A DNA stretch of 64,000 nt. It comes from Pedobacter sp. R20-19. Lineage in GTDB: Bacteria > Bacteroidota > Bacteroidia > Sphingobacteriales > Sphingobacteriaceae. Made by a program: the position numbers and the translations under genes. Positions 62,701 through 64,000 of this stretch are shown piece after piece; positions within the stretch are counted from its first letter, which is position 1, and every line of letters starts with the position of its first letter. Location: positions 186,001 through 250,000 of the forward strand of contig NZ_JCKI01000008.1 in assembly GCF_000708265.2 (NCBI RefSeq), written 5' to 3'. Below the pieces are notes generated by a model. It did not search any database and was not told the DNA's origin. It saw only the letters and a list, made by a program, of their open reading frames with translations.

Positions 62701-63941
62701 CCATTGGCCTGAAAGAAAGAGATGATAGAATTCGAATTTGTAAATCGGGCATCGGCGGGCAAGCTTGCCAATAAATTATTTGATTGCTGCGGAAATCCTG
62801 TTGCCGTTGTACCTGCAGGAAGTACCGAACTGCCACCAGCCACTGCACCAGGATTGAAAGGCTGATTTTCTCCCAGATTCAGGAAACCTAAAACATCTCT
62901 GGAATCGGTAGTATTGCCAGCTTTATTGGTAATCCAGACTTCTATCTTGGTAATTTGAATGGGCGAAGTAATAATTGGAGCATTAGCCAAATGCTTATTA
63001 TAATTATTTCGAAAATATTGAGCCAGGAAATAATGTTTATTGGCTTCATAACTGTCGGCTGTAACCGAAAATTCATTTTGTTGCGCACCATTAGAAATAC
63101 GGAGTTCTCTGGACTCTGATTTTTGCTGGGTATAAACACTGGTTACATTTAGCTTTCCAAATTGCAATTGGGTTTTAATACCAAACAAAGCCTGCGTACC
63201 CGTAATCAAGCTGGTATTTAAAGGTAAACTTACGTTACCAGCCTCAATTTTCTTAATAATATCATCAGCACCGCCCGTATAATCCAGTTTAATCTGGTTT
63301 TCAAAATCGAATTGCGCTTCCGTGTTATAATTACTCTTAATTTTAAGTTTTGTACCAATATTTCCAACTAAATCCATTTGAATCCGCTGATTGAAATCAA
63401 AATTAGTTTGAACCCTTTGTCGCTCATTGAATAAAGGATTTTCATTTTTATTTCTACGGCCTAAAAAAGTAAGTTCTGCCTCTCCGCGGGGTTGAATATC
63501 AATGGTGGTTCCTCCGAAAAGCTTCTCAAAAGCCTTACTATTCACCTGGATTTTTGGAATAACGCCTGTGTTTCTATAATCACCAACTTCAGAATTGGAA
63601 ATACTTCGCCAGTTGTCACGTTTTACTTCACTGTTAATCAATCGGGTATATTCCTCGATGGTTAAATATTGTGTTTGCGTAACATACCGATCACCAATCA
63701 GATCCTTTACAATGTATCTTTTATTTTTTGCATCATACTCCACCACTTGCTTAAGATTATTAGGCAGCGGCGAGAACGGATTTCGCGATGGTCTAATCCC
63801 CATGCGCTGTTTTTCCTTTAAACCAAAGTTATTTTTTGACGTAACGGTATCTGTCTTACTCTGAACAACTTGTGAGAAGGTTTTTTGGGATATAAACAAG
63901 AAAAGTGGGATGAGAAATAGGAGTGTAAATATTCTCTTCAA
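56760..63941 (-). CDS. sprA: Type IX secretion system outer-membrane translocon SprA (Sov)
   Basis: A 2393-aa outer-membrane protein, the giant 36-strand barrel through which T9SS cargo leaves the cell. After a signal peptide (about residues 1-23) the family opening MGIRPSRNPFSPLPNNLKQ and the large SprA N-terminal region are readable, for example VSIINQALLTSGQPIRITTE, YLDDFEASRSVIDLKSAISW and FNELRLTEFDEKGGWAATGR. The barrel ends in NTSFSNFGFSLRFTLN. The length matches known SprA/Sov (about 2350-2500 aa). It starts 13 bases after the ruvA stop, the order known from Bacteroidota. Gliding and secretion partners (gldKLMN, porV) are not in this window. Confidence 0.96.
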   Translation of the reverse strand: MKRIFTLLFLIPLFLFISQKTFSQVVQSKTDTVTSKNNFGLKEKQRMGIRPSRNPFSPLPNNLKQVVEYDAKNKRYIVKDLIGDRYVTQTQYLTIEEYTRLINSEVKRDNWRSISNSEVGDYRNTGVIPKIQVNSKAFEKLFGGTTIDIQPRGEAELTFLGRRNKNENPLFNERQRVQTNFDFNQRIQMDLVGNIGTKLKIKSNYNTEAQFDFENQIKLDYTGGADDIIKKIEAGNVSLPLNTSLITGTQALFGIKTQLQFGKLNVTSVYTQQKSESRELRISNGAQQNEFSVTADSYEANKHYFLAQYFRNNYNKHLANAPIITSPIQITKIEVWITNKAGNTTDSRDVLGFLNLGENQPFNPGAVAGGSSVLPAGTTATGFPQQSNNLLASLPADARFTNSNSIISFFQANGATDQYAKLTYARKLTEREFTFQPQLGYISLNNPLNADEVLAVAYRYTYNGVEYQVGEFSTDVTFDAANPKVLYAKLLKNETTKINLPTWDLMMKNIYSIGGYQISPINFKLDIFRIDNETGVEKPIMTEGQNTANKQWISLTEFDRLNQQNEKKPDGIFDFVASNNAFGSYFSNSSSANSTFGSNLSLSGLTSLINNTNSGYITIDPANGRIIFPIIEPFGQDLANKFLPSEQALIDKYTFTALYDSTQMIAKQLFQNKNRYVIKGHYQSEVSSEFSLNAINVPEGSVKVFAGTMPLQEGVDFTVDYQGGRVSIINQALLTSGQPIRITTENNELFGLQQRSLFGTRLDYRVNNKLNLGGTFMNLTEKPLTQKVNIGEEPISNTIWGGDINYSSSSRFLTKLVDKLPFISTKAPSSVNFYGEFAQLVPGHPRALNFAGSKNGVSYLDDFEASRSVIDLKSAISWQLSGTPQDFSESQLVNDLTYGYNRARIAYYNIDPTFYNSNATTTPSNIRNNRNELSNHYVRQVIEQEVFPFKETATGQALNITTLDVAYYPTVRGPYNYSTTGFSADGKLTNPRQRWGGFQRKIETNDFEALNVGFIEFWVMDPFIYNRNSQGGDIYFNLGNISEDILKDGRKSLENGLPATDDPSKYDETTWGRVPKLQPVIQAFDNDPDARRAQDVGLDGLSDANEKQKFATAINQIKSQLNAIAAAEIDQDPSSDNYSYFRGPALDQINAGILKRYEKYNGPEGNSKTAQQSQAELGLENSASTSLPDGEDINRDNNMTQSDEYYQYKVTMRPGMDVGQTQFITDKVTSQVKLANGNTQAVTWYQFRIPITQYEKKVGNIQDFKSIRFFRMFMTNFADTAIMRFAKLQLIRGEWREFNAKNTADQVIVDPSLPALTPDNSTIEVSTVNIEENGRKTPIPYVTPPGILRERDFSNYRGDTRLNEQSLSVTVKNLRDGYGRAAFKTAYSDFRSYKHLEMFIHAEAINNQVLGDGDVDAFLRIGTDNQDNYYEYLMPLKITTPGTRDADAIWPEANRMDIDLLLFQNAKLARNVAKQANGQPWPINVPFTYTDGNRTIIVKGQPDMSKVRVYMLGVKNPLRNNTTTEIDDGMDKNVLVWFNELRLTEFDEKGGWAATGRLNLKLADFADVNISGSKSTIGFGSIDSKVSERNRADNVLLDVSSAVELGKFLPQKSGVKIPMFVNYSKQVSTPQYNPRTPDIELKNALDQSTKEQKDSILNFAQDYTVRRGINFTNVRKERTNNSKPVQLWDIENFAASYAFTQYNHRDFINQSSIQNTYRASLQYSYAKEAKTFAPFEKIIKSNMLALLKDFNFSIFPSAINFRIDVDRLYSENTLRNNDPANSIPIYQNGFGTTFNKNFRMSRIYGIAWNLTRSLQLDFNATNYSIIDEPDGRIDGMKRDTVWQNLKRLGRTTDYNHNLNVTYTLPIDKIPGFNWVTVKTRYGTNFNWQTEPLSTLQDPNINLGNTVQNSRNIQVNPALNMTTLYNKFGFIRNASNGEETGDKLKNFFINLLTSVKNVSANYVQTKGIFLPGYLPTTKYFGVDNVTGAPGLGFVFGSQRDIRDMALNNGWLTTDTLQTQLYVNTLREDLQFTGQIEPFRDLRITIRANKSQTRNFSSNYRYVASVSSFENLSAITTGDYSISYIALGTAFKEKNSSVISSLFNQFMANRIIISRRLGAQNPNSSGQASGYADGYGKESQDVLISAFMAAYSGKDAGKTSMNAFPRIPLPNWTLTYNGLTKIPFIADRFSSIDIRHGYRSAYNINGFNSLLRYQESNGFSVNRDANNNFLPEFQFAQVTISEYFSPLIGVDTRFKNNLSATFELNRSRLLGLSLSNSQLAQLSENNVVLGMGYRTNKFRFPFGWFKSLKMDNNMDFKLDVAIRDNKTVIYRADVEEAEVSSGAKNITLRPSVDYILNQKFNVKLFYDSNITKPYTSQTFNTSFSNFGFSLRFTLN

Positions 63942-63954
63942 GGGCGTTAGTTTT

Positions 63955-64000
63955 CTATAGTTTCTTTAATGCTTGTTTAATTAATTGTTCTACAGTAAGA
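63955..64000 (-). CDS. ruvA: C-terminal end of RuvA (partial)
   Basis: The last 15 codons of a minus-strand frame that enters from the right edge read LTVEQLIKQALKKL and stop. This fits the C-terminal three-helix tail of Holliday-junction protein RuvA, which binds RuvB, and ruvA stands before sprA in related genomes. Only the tail is visible, so the call leans on context. Confidence 0.7.
   Translation of the reverse strand, partial: LTVEQLIKQALKKL

Overview
The window reads as chromosome of a Bacteroidota bacterium of the Sphingobacteriaceae type (Pedobacter or a close relative). The reasons are the AT-rich DNA, promoters of the TTTG-N19/20-TAnnTTTG form, weak or absent Shine-Dalgarno sequences, the T9SS translocon gene sprA next to ruvA, DUF4270 and Oar-like outer-membrane proteins, a type B succinate dehydrogenase/fumarate reductase, and conserved Bacteroidota gene orders (mutY-HU-TPR-COX24-rng, rplM-rpsI-rpsB-tsf, rimP-nusA-infB). 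This assignment is inference from gene content; no 16S gene is present.

Layout. 1-7.4 kb: a secreted double TonB-C protein, sdhCAB (minus), the remains of a GxxExxY gene, a cold-shock protein and meaB. 7.5-15.3 kb: a surface-polysaccharide cluster with five glycosyltransferase-like genes, an MsbA-type ABC exporter and an acyltransferase. 15.6-17.4 kb: a two-gene unit (lipoprotein plus DUF5648 protein) behind a 25-bp perfect palindrome, then a small XRE regulator. 17.4-22.4 kb: rimP-nusA-infB with a promoter and a terminator-like leader hairpin. 22.4-31.4 kb: a lipoprotein/holin-like divergent pair, acyl-CoA dehydrogenase, a UPF0104 membrane protein, panD, panC, a one-domain glycogen-synthase-like protein, DUF4270 and glmS. 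31.5-39.2 kb: ssb, mutY, HU, TPR, a 29-aa COX24-like protein, rng and the ribosomal operon. 39.4-46.3 kb: nagA, a class II cyclic-nucleotide phosphodiesterase, an Oar-like receptor, pyrH and frr. 46.3-48.4 kb: a LacI regulator, two tRNA-like RNA genes and an Lrp/AsnC regulator. 48.6-64 kb: feoAB, an outer-membrane barrel protein, gcvH-vanZ-small lipoprotein, a second DUF5648 lipoprotein, sprA and the tail of ruvA.

Most of the window is core housekeeping. The most unusual item is at 47424-47889 on the minus strand: a self-contained transcription unit (promoter, RNA, spacer, RNA, terminator) carrying two paralogous cloverleaf RNAs of 110 and 144 nt. Both have a Leu-like D-arm, standard T-arm, seven-pair acceptor stem, a G at position 73, anticodon-loop sequence UUGUCUC (GUC in the anticodon place) and extra arms of 41 and 75 nt that share a conserved core. 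Compensatory changes between the copies support the fold. I do not recognise them as ordinary translational tRNAs. Secondary points of interest are the possible attenuator before rimP-nusA-infB, operator-like palindromes before glmS, the acyl-CoA dehydrogenase gene and the DUF5648 unit, REP-like elements around the rpsB-tsf gap, and a Thr in place of Asn in the G4 motif of IF2.
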